Counted from the stretch's first letter, positions 1 through 6,377 are shown. The stretch is DNA of 14,887 bases from an archaeon (GCA_029932835.1 JAOZPI010000011.1:1412-16298), one strand, 5' to 3'. Program-made: numbers and translations. The notes: a model not told the origin generated them from the letters alone.

Positions 1-1037
1 CAAACATGGACGAATTTGCATGTGGTGCAAGTGGAGAAACCTCTTATTATGGCCCAACTGATAATCCTGCAGCTCCGGGCCGTATACCTGGGGGATCTTC
101 ATCAGGCTCAGCTGCTGCAGTGGCGGCAGGATATGTAGATATGGCACTTGGGACCGACACAGGGGGCTCTATTAGAAACCCAGCCTCTCATTGCGGGGTC
201 GTTGGTTTTAAGCCAACCTATGGTGTCGTGCCTAGATATGGGCTTCTGGATATGAGTATGAGCCTCGACCAGATAGGTCCGATAGCAAGAACCGTTCCAG
301 ACGCTGCTCTCCTGTTGGATGTCATCGCAGGGTATGATCCAAGGGATGCAACTTCTCTTAGGACAAAGGGGAGTTATCTCAAAAATTTGCACCCAGACTT
401 AGATGGGAAAATAATCGGGTATGCGAAAGAATTTGATGAGCTGATAGAGGATGAGAAAATACGAAGAGCCATGCACGAATCCTTGGAGTTGATGAAGGAC
501 CATGGAGCTGTAATAAGGGGGGTGAGTCTTCCTTCTCTAAAAAAGGCTTTGCCTACATATTACCTCACCGTTTATGTGGAGTTCTTCTCAGCTACACGCA
601 AGTACGATGGGAGGCGATATGGCCACAGGATTGAAGAGACGTGTGGGGAGGAGGTGCTGAGAAGGATAGCCTTAGGCCGATATATAAGCCAAAAGGAGTG
701 GCAGGGCAAATATTATAGAAGAGCCCTTCAGGCAAGAACAGTTATCCGCCACGAGCTACTAAAAGCCCTGAAGCAGGTAGATGTACTGGCAGGACCCGTG
801 GTGCCAAAACTACCCCACAAGATTGGGGAAAAATTGAAGGATGTCCGAACTATGTACGCTTATGATCTCTTTACCGTCGTGGCAAATCTTGCAGGGCTCC
901 CAGCTGGCTCAGTACCTACAAGAAGAGCCTCAGGCATTCCTGTTGGGTTGCATATAATAGGAAAACCCTTGGATGACCAGGGCGTGTTGAACGTAATGCA
1001 GGGGTTTGAGAGAGCACGAGATGACGAGACCAAATAG
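1..1037 (+). CDS. gatA: Asp-tRNA(Asn)/Glu-tRNA(Gln) amidotransferase subunit A, 5'-truncated by window edge
   Basis: GatA is the amidase subunit of GatCAB, which frees ammonia from glutamine and passes it to GatB to amidate mischarged tRNA in the cytoplasm. In archaea this complex is thought mainly to make Asn-tRNA(Asn), because GatDE makes Gln-tRNA(Gln). The reading frame is open from the left edge, and the first visible ATG (position 6) is internal: it lies in the family motif NMDEFA. The amidase signature is clear: GGSSSGSAAAV carries the cis-serine, and GTDTGGSIRNPAS carries the nucleophilic serine. The lysine of the Ser-cisSer-Lys triad should lie upstream, outside the window. The C-terminal half has RYDG-like (KYDGRRYG) and NLAGLPAGSVP blocks, as in GatA. 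About 345 residues are visible against roughly 450-485 in the family, so about a quarter is missing at the N-terminus. It converges on nadM with a 20 bp gap. Confidence 0.95.
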   Translation, partial: NMDEFACGASGETSYYGPTDNPAAPGRIPGGSSSGSAAAVAAGYVDMALGTDTGGSIRNPASHCGVVGFKPTYGVVPRYGLLDMSMSLDQIGPIARTVPDAALLLDVIAGYDPRDATSLRTKGSYLKNLHPDLDGKIIGYAKEFDELIEDEKIRRAMHESLELMKDHGAVIRGVSLPSLKKALPTYYLTVYVEFFSATRKYDGRRYGHRIEETCGEEVLRRIALGRYISQKEWQGKYYRRALQARTVIRHELLKALKQVDVLAGPVVPKLPHKIGEKLKDVRTMYAYDLFTVVANLAGLPAGSVPTRRASGIPVGLHIIGKPLDDQGVLNVMQGFERARDDETK

Positions 1038-1057
1038 CGCGTAGGGGTGAAGAAACC

Positions 1058-1573
1058 CTAATCATTTCCGATAACACCCTTAAGGCGATTTACACCATCT
1101 ACTGTCCTGATTACTCTCTCTACACCCTTTGGAACAAGGTCTTCCCAGCTCTCCCCTGCGATCATTCTCCTCCTAATCTCTGTTCCGCTGAATCTCCTCC
1201 TGTCAAAGAGGGGTTGCTCCCGTACAGAGATCCCAGCCTCTTCAAAGAGCCTCTTAGAGAGTGGATTTCGCGTGTAGACAACATCAAAGGGAGGACACAA
1301 TGCCCTCACCTGGCTTACCCAGAGGGAATTGTTGTTTGTATCTGGGAGCGGAACAATGATATAGCGTTGTAGCGGAATCTTCTCCTCTGAAAGGGCCTCT
1401 GAGATCATCATAAGCCTCTCACCCCCGGTAAAGGGATTATCTCCTGTATGGCTACACTGAGCACTCCCAATCCCAATAATCAGCAGGTCGCACTCAGAGA
1501 GAACCTGCTTTACAACCTGCATATGTCCCTTATGAAAGGGTTGATACCTCCCGACTAGCAAGGCGCGTGTCAT
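1058..1573 (-). CDS. nadM: Nicotinamide-nucleotide adenylyltransferase, archaeal type
   Basis: This enzyme joins NMN (or NaMN) and ATP to give NAD(+) (or deamido-NAD) and pyrophosphate, the last common step of NAD synthesis. The 171-residue length matches single-domain archaeal NMNATs. The nucleotidyltransferase signature GRYQPFHKGH at residues 8-17 supplies the two ATP-binding histidines (H14, H17). The second signature, FSGTEIRRR (residues 129-137), is the ISGTxxR-like motif that contacts the phosphates. The block GSAQCSHTGDNPFTGGER (37-54) is also typical of the archaeal family. The ATG at 1573 is the natural start because the protein begins MTRALLVGRYQPFH, as relatives do. No Shine-Dalgarno sequence precedes it. 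An AT-rich box about 20-28 bp upstream suggests a leaderless or nearly leaderless transcript. It is divergent from the 4-phosphopantoate ligase gene and convergent with gatA, so it is probably monocistronic. Confidence 0.95.
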   Translation of the reverse strand: MTRALLVGRYQPFHKGHMQVVKQVLSECDLLIIGIGSAQCSHTGDNPFTGGERLMMISEALSEEKIPLQRYIIVPLPDTNNNSLWVSQVRALCPPFDVVYTRNPLSKRLFEEAGISVREQPLFDRRRFSGTEIRRRMIAGESWEDLVPKGVERVIRTVDGVNRLKGVIGND

Positions 1574-1616
1574 CCCGAGTTATTTTGTTTTTTAAACTAA
1601 AAAATGCAAAAAGGCC
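1574..1616. promoter_or_regulatory. Compact divergent promoter of nadM and the phosphopantoate ligase gene
   Basis: Only 43 bp separate the two divergent start codons. The centre (about 1581-1604) is nearly all A/T and includes the palindrome TTTAAA at 1591-1596. TATA-like boxes can be read on both strands at distances that put both transcription starts on or next to the start codons. No ribosome binding site is seen for either gene. Overlapping TATA elements and leaderless transcripts are inferred from spacing only. Confidence 0.5.
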
Positions 1617-2393
1617 GTGAAAATCCCGAGATCACATCCCAGATACCTGTCATTGGTTCAAAGACAGTTAATAGAAGAGGGAATTGCAAAGGGGTATGTT
1701 ACCCCTACAGGGATGATAGCACACGGAAGGGGGGAGGCCTTTGATTACCTGCTTGGGGAGCGAACCACAGAGCCTGCACGACGTGCTGAGGAGGCTGCAG
1801 TGGTTGAACTCCTGAGAGCACAGGCACCTGTCATTTCAGTAAACGGGAATGTAGCTGCCCTTTGCCCTAAAGAGGTTGTAGAACTCTCCAAGGTTATTTC
1901 AGCAAAGCTTGAGATAAATCTGTTTTATTGGAGCAAGGAGAGAGAGGAGAAGATTTCAAAGATCCTAAAACAGGCCGGAGCCGGTCGGGTTTATGGCACA
2001 GGGAAAAAGAAGAAGATCCCCGGACTTGCTTCTCCGCGAGGCTTTGTAGACCCCGAGGGCATATACAAGGCGGATGTTGTATTGGTAATGCTAGAGGATG
2101 GGGACAGGACAGAGGCCTTGAGAAGAATGGGCAAGAGGGTCATAGCTATAGACCTAAATCCGTTTTCAAGAACTGCCCAAAGTGCTGACATAACCATTGT
2201 GGACAACATTACACGTGCTCTCCCAAACATGATCGATATGGCTAAGAGGATGAGAAGGAGAAGAAGTGGTCCTCCCACCCGCACGAAGATCTTTGACAAC
2301 GAGAAGGGTTTGCGCTTATCCATAAAAGAGATACAAAAACACCTATCAAGGGCTGGGTCCCTAAGTTTAGAGGAAAATAGCTTGGGCTCTTAA
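1617..2393 (+). CDS. 4-phosphopantoate--beta-alanine ligase (archaeal phosphopantothenate synthetase, DUF137 family)
   Basis: This is the archaeal enzyme that condenses 4-phosphopantoate with beta-alanine using ATP to make 4'-phosphopantothenate for coenzyme A. With pantoate kinase it replaces bacterial PanC and CoaA. The 258-residue protein opens with the family block IPRSHPRYLSLVQR and continues GYVTPTGMIAHGRGEAFDYLLGE (about residues 27-49), then VISVNGNVAALCPKEVVEL (72-90). Later blocks VLVMLEDGDRTEALRRMGKRVIAIDLNPFSRTA and ITIVDNITRALPNM are also characteristic. The start is GTG at 1617; the only nearby upstream ATG (1604) is out of frame, and the N-terminus from this GTG matches relatives. 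Length fits the family (about 240-270). The C-terminal tail after residue 240 is poorly conserved and probably flexible. Its TAA stop shares four bases with the aroD stop on the other strand. Confidence 0.93.
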   Translation: MKIPRSHPRYLSLVQRQLIEEGIAKGYVTPTGMIAHGRGEAFDYLLGERTTEPARRAEEAAVVELLRAQAPVISVNGNVAALCPKEVVELSKVISAKLEINLFYWSKEREEKISKILKQAGAGRVYGTGKKKKIPGLASPRGFVDPEGIYKADVVLVMLEDGDRTEALRRMGKRVIAIDLNPFSRTAQSADITIVDNITRALPNMIDMAKRMRRRRSGPPTRTKIFDNEKGLRLSIKEIQKHLSRAGSLSLEENSLGS

Positions 2394-3085
2394 CCCTGTA
2401 GTATCTGCAATACTGTTTTGGTTTCCTCCAAGGTTAGCTGTCCCTCTGCTGATTCCTTTCCCTTCTCAAGGGAAGCGTAGGTTAAGTAAGATCCAAGCAG
2501 CGGCCCCATGATCCTAGTAATCCTGCCAAGTCTTCCCATCCCAATTCCAATGATTTCTCTTTCCTTCCTTCTGAAGTAATCGACTACAGATAGGATATTA
2601 GAGACATCATCTATAGATGCCACTGTGGTAGCTATCTTTGCTATAAGAGCACCCGCAGCGTATTCATTTTTGCAAATGTCTATCAGCTCCTCCTTAGGGG
2701 GTGTTTTCTCAAAATTATGATAGGATATTATCATTTTGGATCCACTGCTTTTACAGGCCTTTGAAATCTCATAGCGCCATCCCACATCTGTAGAAACCTC
2801 CACGTCCACGTACTCAGCCCCAAAGCTCAGGGCGGTGAGAAACAGGTCCACTCGGTCCTTCTCCTCTCCCCTCCAAAAACCCCCCTCTCTCTCAGGACGT
2901 ATCGTGATTATCTTTGGGATTTCTACAGAGTCTACTAGGTCCCCCACCTTCCCATCATCCAGGTCAGGGATATAATCAAGTCGCAATTCCACTATATCTG
3001 CCCCTCCCTCCTTTGCGCTCCTTATCGCTCTATTTGCATCTTCGACATTTGCTTCCATGATAGGGACACAAACCCGAGTGGTCAT
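2390..3085 (-). CDS. aroD: 3-dehydroquinate dehydratase, type I
   Basis: This enzyme dehydrates 3-dehydroquinate to 3-dehydroshikimate, the third step of the aromatic pathway, by a Schiff-base mechanism. The 231-residue TIM-barrel protein has the type I marks in order: ELRLDY (residues 33-38), ITIRPEREGG (60-69), the catalytic histidine in ISYHNFEKTP (H123), the Schiff-base lysine in LIAKIATT (K150), and the substrate-binding block GIGMGRLGRITR near residues 184-195. It is a stand-alone domain, as usual in archaea, not fused to shikimate dehydrogenase. Its ATG overlaps the aroB' TGA as ATGA (3082-3085), so the two are almost certainly translated from one mRNA, with aroB' first, matching pathway order. 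No separate promoter is visible. Confidence 0.95.
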   Translation of the reverse strand: MTTRVCVPIMEANVEDANRAIRSAKEGGADIVELRLDYIPDLDDGKVGDLVDSVEIPKIITIRPEREGGFWRGEEKDRVDLFLTALSFGAEYVDVEVSTDVGWRYEISKACKSSGSKMIISYHNFEKTPPKEELIDICKNEYAAGALIAKIATTVASIDDVSNILSVVDYFRRKEREIIGIGMGRLGRITRIMGPLLGSYLTYASLEKGKESAEGQLTLEETKTVLQILQG

Positions 3086-4086
3086 TTTTCTTCTATGCTC
3101 TCTGATACAGCCATCCCAAAATGCCTTCCCCCCTCCTCTAGATAGACCAGAACTTTATCTCCCCTTTTCAATTTTGAAACAGAAATCGCACTCCCGTCTG
3201 TCCCAGTGAGGCGTATGGTTTCTGCGTTCTGTAGGAGTGTCTTGATCCTTTTTCCTCCTGCTTCTGCCTCTACAAGTATCAAAGGCCTTTTCTCTATCTT
3301 GAGTCGCCCTACGACCAAAATACGCGCGTTCCCCCTGTAGTCCACAGCCAGCACCTCATCCCCTCCCTCTAGCTCGCTCAGATATGTGGTTTTTCCATCT
3401 GGAAGCAGGGTGTAGGCGTGAACAGGCCCGGCATTCACCCTAAAGGGCCTAGCCGCCACATAAGGGCTTTCTATGGTCTCTGAGTGCACTAGGAAGAGGG
3501 CCGAACTGGACGATCCAACCAATAACCCCTCCCCCTTCTTAAAGAGAGAACAAGTATCAACACATACCCTATCCCCCATCCCAACAGGTGTTGCTGATAA
3601 TATCTGCGCAGTGGTCAGTGTGATCCTCGGAAAAGAAAGCCTCTCGATGATCTCCTTAACCCCTTTGATTTCTCTCTTGCTGCCTGAGAAGAGAATGCCA
3701 TCCACTCCTATCTCAAGCGTCTCCAAGGCGGTTTTTGCCTCCTCCAAAGAGGACGTTCTAGCTATAATTTTGCCATTTTTTTTATGAGTAGCTGCTATTA
3801 GGTTCTCAAGTGGGATAACTGTCCAGTCTGTCGTAGAGACTACAACAAATCCTGCTCTTGCCTCTCTGGCAGCTTCTTTTTCATCCTCCTTTCCCCTTAT
3901 CTCAATAAATTTGGCTTTTATATCCTCCCCCACCACAGCTATTTTCCCTAGATCTTTTACGAGTCTCTCCTCCCCAGGGTTAACCAAAACGGCATCAGCT
4001 CCTGCCTCTAGCGCAGCTGTGACTCTATCCTTTCTCTTCTCCCACTTCTCAGATCCAGAGGCGTCAACCCAGAGCAGTTTAGTCAT
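3082..4086 (-). CDS. aroB': 3-dehydroquinate synthase II (archaeal type)
   Basis: This archaeal enzyme takes 2-amino-3,7-dideoxy-D-threo-hept-6-ulosonate, deaminates it oxidatively with NAD(+), and cyclises it to 3-dehydroquinate. It is unrelated to bacterial AroB. The 334-residue protein starts MTKLLWVDASGSEKWEKRK, a typical opening, and shows conserved family blocks: FVVVSTTDWTVIPLENLIA (about 80-98), VDGILFSGS (128-136), ATPVGMGDRVCVDTCSLFKKGEGLLVGSSS (about 165-194) and RPFRVNAGPVHAYTLLPDGKTTYLSEL (213-239). The C-terminal third is beta-rich, as in relatives. Length is normal (about 320-390 in the family). It leads the aroB'-aroD operon. The upstream 217 bp gap carries AT-rich boxes and a candidate sRNA. 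Its partner enzyme, AroA', is encoded divergently about 1.4 kb away, beyond the gap gene. Confidence 0.95.
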   Translation of the reverse strand: MTKLLWVDASGSEKWEKRKDRVTAALEAGADAVLVNPGEERLVKDLGKIAVVGEDIKAKFIEIRGKEDEKEAAREARAGFVVVSTTDWTVIPLENLIAATHKKNGKIIARTSSLEEAKTALETLEIGVDGILFSGSKREIKGVKEIIERLSFPRITLTTAQILSATPVGMGDRVCVDTCSLFKKGEGLLVGSSSSALFLVHSETIESPYVAARPFRVNAGPVHAYTLLPDGKTTYLSELEGGDEVLAVDYRGNARILVVGRLKIEKRPLILVEAEAGGKRIKTLLQNAETIRLTGTDGSAISVSKLKRGDKVLVYLEEGGRHFGMAVSESIEEK

Positions 4087-4108
4087 TTAGAATAAGCAAT
4101 AGTAAGGT

Positions 4109-4142
4109 GGTTTAATTCAGGTTATGGAAATAAAAATAATAG
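4109..4142 (-). promoter_or_regulatory. Candidate promoter of aroB'-aroD
   Basis: On the minus strand an A/T block with a T5 run lies at 4127-4141, and a second AATTAAACC-like box at about 4109-4118. Either could be the archaeal TATA box. The first would give a leader of about 15-20 nt; the second would give a leaderless transcript from the ATG at 4086. The T-rich block could also end transcription of the candidate sRNA just upstream. Assignment is by position and composition only. Confidence 0.35.
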
Positions 4143-4154
4143 ATCTCATGAGTG

Positions 4155-4232
4155 TTAGTAGGTTCAGTAGCTACCCGTCTCATCCCAGGCCTCACGGCCT
4201 CAGCGACTGGGATAGTTTCATCACCCCAATAA
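4155..4232 (-). ncRNA. Candidate C/D box small RNA (2'-O-methylation guide)
   Basis: Read on the minus strand, the gap holds all four boxes in the right order: C box GTGATGA (4224-4218), D' box CTGA (4203-4200), C'-like box GGATGA (4185-4180, one mismatch to TGATGA) and D box CTGA (4167-4164). The C'-D spacer is 12 nt (GACGGGTAGCTA), the usual archaeal guide length; the C-D' spacer is 14 nt (AACTATCCCAGTCG). The flanks can form a terminal stem of about seven pairs with one mismatch (4225-4232 with 4155-4162). The D'-C' linker contains GGCC-GTGA-GGCC, a short hairpin with a GNRA loop. A TATA-like stretch lies at 4241-4252 and a T-rich stretch at 4127-4141. Such RNAs bind L7Ae, Nop5 and fibrillarin to methylate rRNA or tRNA. 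I found no certain target. The 14-nt guide also pairs with the C' box region, which argues for some caution. Confidence 0.42.
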
Positions 4233-4240
4233 TAGAAGGA

Positions 4241-4252
4241 GGATATAAAAAA
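4241..4252 (-). terminator. T-run downstream of gap, also TATA-like
   Basis: The minus strand reads T6 followed by ATATCC here, about 50 nt past the GAPDH stop. Archaeal transcription commonly ends at T-runs without a strong hairpin, so this may end the gap transcript. The same bases look like a TATA box roughly 20-28 bp before the candidate C/D box RNA. The two readings cannot be separated from sequence alone. Confidence 0.35.
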
Positions 4253-4303
4253 GAGAAAGCGGGTATGAGGTATGATTAGGACTCCCAGCGTCATAAGAAT
4301 GGC

Positions 4304-5320
4304 CTAAAGACCTTGTTTTCCCATATAGACAGCGAGATCAATAAGGCGCGTAGAGTAGGCCATCTCGTTGTCATACCAAGCAAAAACCTTTACCAGGTTT
4401 CCAGAGGTTACCTTTGTTAAAATTCCGTCAACAACAGCAGAGTAGGAAGAACTGGTATAGTCCACAGAGACGAGAGGGTCATCCCGATAGTCCAGTATCC
4501 CCCTTAGTTTTCCAGCTGCTGCGTCCTGATAGAGGTTGTTGACCTCCTCAGGAGTTGTGTCTCTTCTGACCATCGCCGTAAGATCCACAATCGAAACATC
4601 CGGAGTTGGAACACGGATGGCAATGCCGTCCATTTTCCCCTTTAGACTGGGTATAACTTCCCCTGTCGCCTTGGCTGCCCCAGTAGATGTGGGAACCATA
4701 CTCATAGCAGCCGCTCTCGCCCTTCTAAAATCCTTCTTATGGGAACCGTCCAGGAGCCTCTGGTCTCCGGTATACGCGTGTATGGTCGTGCAGAAGCCCT
4801 TTTCGATACCAAGAGCATCATTCAATACCATTGCGACTGGAGCCAGGCAATTGGTCGTGCATGAAGCATTGGAGACAACCCTGTGCTTCTCTGGATTATA
4901 CACGCCCTCGTTGACCCCCATGACTATAGTGGCATCTACCTCCTTTCCTGGGGCACTTATTATAACTCGTTTAGCCCCAGCATCCAAGTGCTTGGCTGCT
5001 TCCGGACCCCGCCGAAACTTCCCTGTAGCCTCAATTACTATATCTACCTCTTCTTCCCCCCATGGAATCTTGGATATATCATCGCTTATGCTAGTTAGTC
5101 GTATCGCCCTGTTGTTGACCAAGAGGTGATCCCCCTCTGCCCTCACATCCTTATCTAGTATGCCGTGGACAGAGTCATATTTATAGAGATAGGCCATCAT
5201 GTCTACGTTACTACTGCGTGTATTCAGCATGACCACTTCCACGTCTTTTCTGTCCTCAGCTGCCCGCATCGCCAACCTACCGGTCCTCCCAAACCCATTG
5301 ATTCCGATTCTTAAGACCAT
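4304..5320 (-). CDS. gap: Glyceraldehyde-3-phosphate dehydrogenase, class I (bacterial type), NADP-type cofactor site
   Basis: This enzyme interconverts glyceraldehyde-3-phosphate and 1,3-bisphosphoglycerate. The 338-residue protein is the bacterial/eukaryotic class I form, not the archaeal class II form: the Rossmann start is IGINGFGRTGR (residues 5-15), the active-site block is SNASCTTNCLAP with catalytic C154, and the general base is H181 in TTIHAYTGDQ. The block MVPTSTGAAKATGEVIPSLKGK and the C-terminal WYDNEMAYSTRL are also class I. Cofactor determinants are unusual: the Asp that binds the NAD ribose (canonical position 32) is Thr34 here, followed by Arg-Ser-Ser, and the canonical Leu187-Pro188 pair is Gly192-Ser193, resembling the Ala-Ser of NADP-using chloroplast enzymes. 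NADP preference and a mainly biosynthetic role are inferred. It is divergent from aroA' and probably monocistronic. Class I GAPDH in archaea is usually attributed to transfer from bacteria. Confidence 0.96.
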   Translation of the reverse strand: MVLRIGINGFGRTGRLAMRAAEDRKDVEVVMLNTRSSNVDMMAYLYKYDSVHGILDKDVRAEGDHLLVNNRAIRLTSISDDISKIPWGEEEVDIVIEATGKFRRGPEAAKHLDAGAKRVIISAPGKEVDATIVMGVNEGVYNPEKHRVVSNASCTTNCLAPVAMVLNDALGIEKGFCTTIHAYTGDQRLLDGSHKKDFRRARAAAMSMVPTSTGAAKATGEVIPSLKGKMDGIAIRVPTPDVSIVDLTAMVRRDTTPEEVNNLYQDAAAGKLRGILDYRDDPLVSVDYTSSSYSAVVDGILTKVTSGNLVKVFAWYDNEMAYSTRLIDLAVYMGKQGL

Positions 5321-5341
5321 TTTAGTTTCTAAAATATGAGC

Positions 5342-5370
5342 AAGATAATTAAAAAATGCTATTAAAAAGC
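5342..5370 (-). promoter_or_regulatory. Candidate gap promoter with two tandem TATA-like boxes
   Basis: On the minus strand the octamer TTTTTAAT occurs twice, about 14 bp apart (around 5349-5356 and 5362-5369), upstream of the ATG at 5320. The nearer box would give a leaderless or very short-leader mRNA. The further box would give a leader of about 20 nt. No ribosome binding site precedes the ATG. Confidence 0.4.
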
Positions 5371-5437
5371 TTTCTGAATAGACGTCTTAAGCCTCCGCGT
5401 CATGGATTCTGAAGGGTAGTGGTTTTTAATTTGTCGT

Positions 5438-5450
5438 GTATTTATTTATC
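5438..5450 (+). promoter_or_regulatory. Candidate aroA' promoter (TATA-like box)
   Basis: The stretch TATTTATTTATC is centred about 26 bp before the ATG at 5471, the spacing expected of an archaeal TATA box serving a leaderless or nearly leaderless transcript. A further T5AAT box lies at about 5423-5430. A short GGCG sequence directly before the ATG is too close to be a good ribosome binding site. Confidence 0.4.
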
Positions 5451-5470
5451 TAATACTTCAAATAAAGGCG

Positions 5471-6265
5471 ATGATATCTGGAAAGAAGATCAGATTGGAG
5501 AGGATAATAGATCGCAGGGATGGTAGAACTATTATAGTCCCTATGGACCATGGAGTTAGCTCTGGTCCCATCGCTGGCCTGGAGAACATGGCCAAGGCTA
5601 TAGATGCAGTGGTGAATGGCGGAGCAAACGCAGTCTTACTTCACAAAGGGATTGTCGGTTTGGGGCATAGGGGCTATGGAAAGGATGTTGGACTTATAAT
5701 ACACCTCTCAGCCTCTACATCTCTAGCACCAGACCCCAATGCAAAGAGACTTGTAACCACGGTGGAACAAGCTGTCAAGATGGGAGCAGATGCAGTTTCT
5801 GTCCATGTAAATGTGGGGGCAGAAACAGAGGCAGAGATGATTCAAGATTTGGGAATGGTGTCAGAGGTGGCAGAGGAGTGGGGAGTGCCGCTATTAGCTA
5901 TGATGTATCCCAGGGGGCATGACATAGATGATCCCTATGATGTTGAGGTGGTAAAGCTCGCAGCAAGGATAGGTGTAGAACTCGGAGCAGATATAATAAA
6001 AACCAATTACACGGGCGACCCAGACACATTTAGAGAGGTAGTTCGTGGCGCTGGGGGGGTGCCAGTAGTTGTGGCTGGGGGAGAAAAGGCGAAGGATGTG
6101 AGGGGCGTCCTCAAAACAGTCAAGGACAGCCTTGATGCTGGCGGAGCGGGTGTGGCCATGGGGAGGAACATTTTCCAAGCAGACGACCCAACAAAGATGG
6201 TAGCAGCAGTTAATGCTATAGTACATGAGGGGAAGGATGTAGAAGAAGCAATGAAGTTGTTATAG
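5471..6265 (+). CDS. aroA': 2-amino-3,7-dideoxy-D-threo-hept-6-ulosonate (ADH) synthase
   Basis: ADH synthase is the first committed enzyme of the archaeal DAHP-independent shikimate route. It transaldolises 6-deoxy-5-ketofructose 1-phosphate with aspartate semialdehyde to give ADH, the substrate of AroB'. The 264-residue protein is a class I aldolase TIM barrel of the DeoC/FbaB/LsrF group. Visible catalytic residues are D26 in VPMDHG, Y146 in MMYPRGHD, and the Schiff-base lysine K177 in DIIKTNYTGD, equivalent to the triad in the Methanocaldococcus enzyme. The phosphate-binding end is VPVVVAGGEK and GGAGVAMGRNIFQ (about residues 198-207 and 228-241). Distinguishing it from fructose-bisphosphate aldolase FbaB rests on the N-terminus (KIRLERIIDRRDGRTIIVPMDHG) and on the two other archaeal shikimate genes nearby. 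The start ATG has no strong ribosome binding site. Confidence 0.93.
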   Translation: MISGKKIRLERIIDRRDGRTIIVPMDHGVSSGPIAGLENMAKAIDAVVNGGANAVLLHKGIVGLGHRGYGKDVGLIIHLSASTSLAPDPNAKRLVTTVEQAVKMGADAVSVHVNVGAETEAEMIQDLGMVSEVAEEWGVPLLAMMYPRGHDIDDPYDVEVVKLAARIGVELGADIIKTNYTGDPDTFREVVRGAGGVPVVVAGGEKAKDVRGVLKTVKDSLDAGGAGVAMGRNIFQADDPTKMVAAVNAIVHEGKDVEEAMKLL

Positions 6266-6365
6266 CGCCTCCTCCCCTCAAGCCCCATTTACTGCTTTTC
6301 ATTGTATCTGGAATAGCTTGGCTTTCCATCGCTCCACTAAGAAGAGGGTGCAAGCAATAGGATCT

Positions 6366-6377
6366 GGTTTTAATAAG
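6366..6377 (+). promoter_or_regulatory. Candidate polC promoter
   Basis: The 172 bp gap before polC holds one clear TATA-like box, TTTTAATAA at 6368-6376. Transcription would begin near 6400, leaving a leader of about 35-40 nt. A G5 run at about 6413-6417 is too far from the ATG at 6438 to be a standard ribosome binding site. The first 90 bp of the gap show no RNA gene or convincing small ORF. Confidence 0.35.

Noticed and set aside
4180..4206. Resemblance to a hammerhead ribozyme (CTGA, a GGCC-GTGA-GGCC stem-loop)
   Set aside because: The required CUGAUGA core and the GAAA strand after stem II are missing, so the catalytic core cannot form.
4112..4294. A 60-codon minus-strand open frame in the gap between gap and aroB'
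   Set aside because: It overlaps the candidate C/D box RNA, its sequence is low-complexity and unlike a protein family, and it has no promoter or ribosome binding site with sensible spacing.
4536..5129. A 197-codon plus-strand open frame inside gap
   Set aside because: It is the antisense of a fully motif-supported GAPDH; its composition (Ser, Ile, Leu, Ala rich) is what the opposite strand would give.
5380..5387. Palindrome AGACGTCT between gap and aroA' as an operator
   Set aside because: It is a single 8-bp palindrome with no second copy and no extension; such sites are expected by chance in this much sequence.
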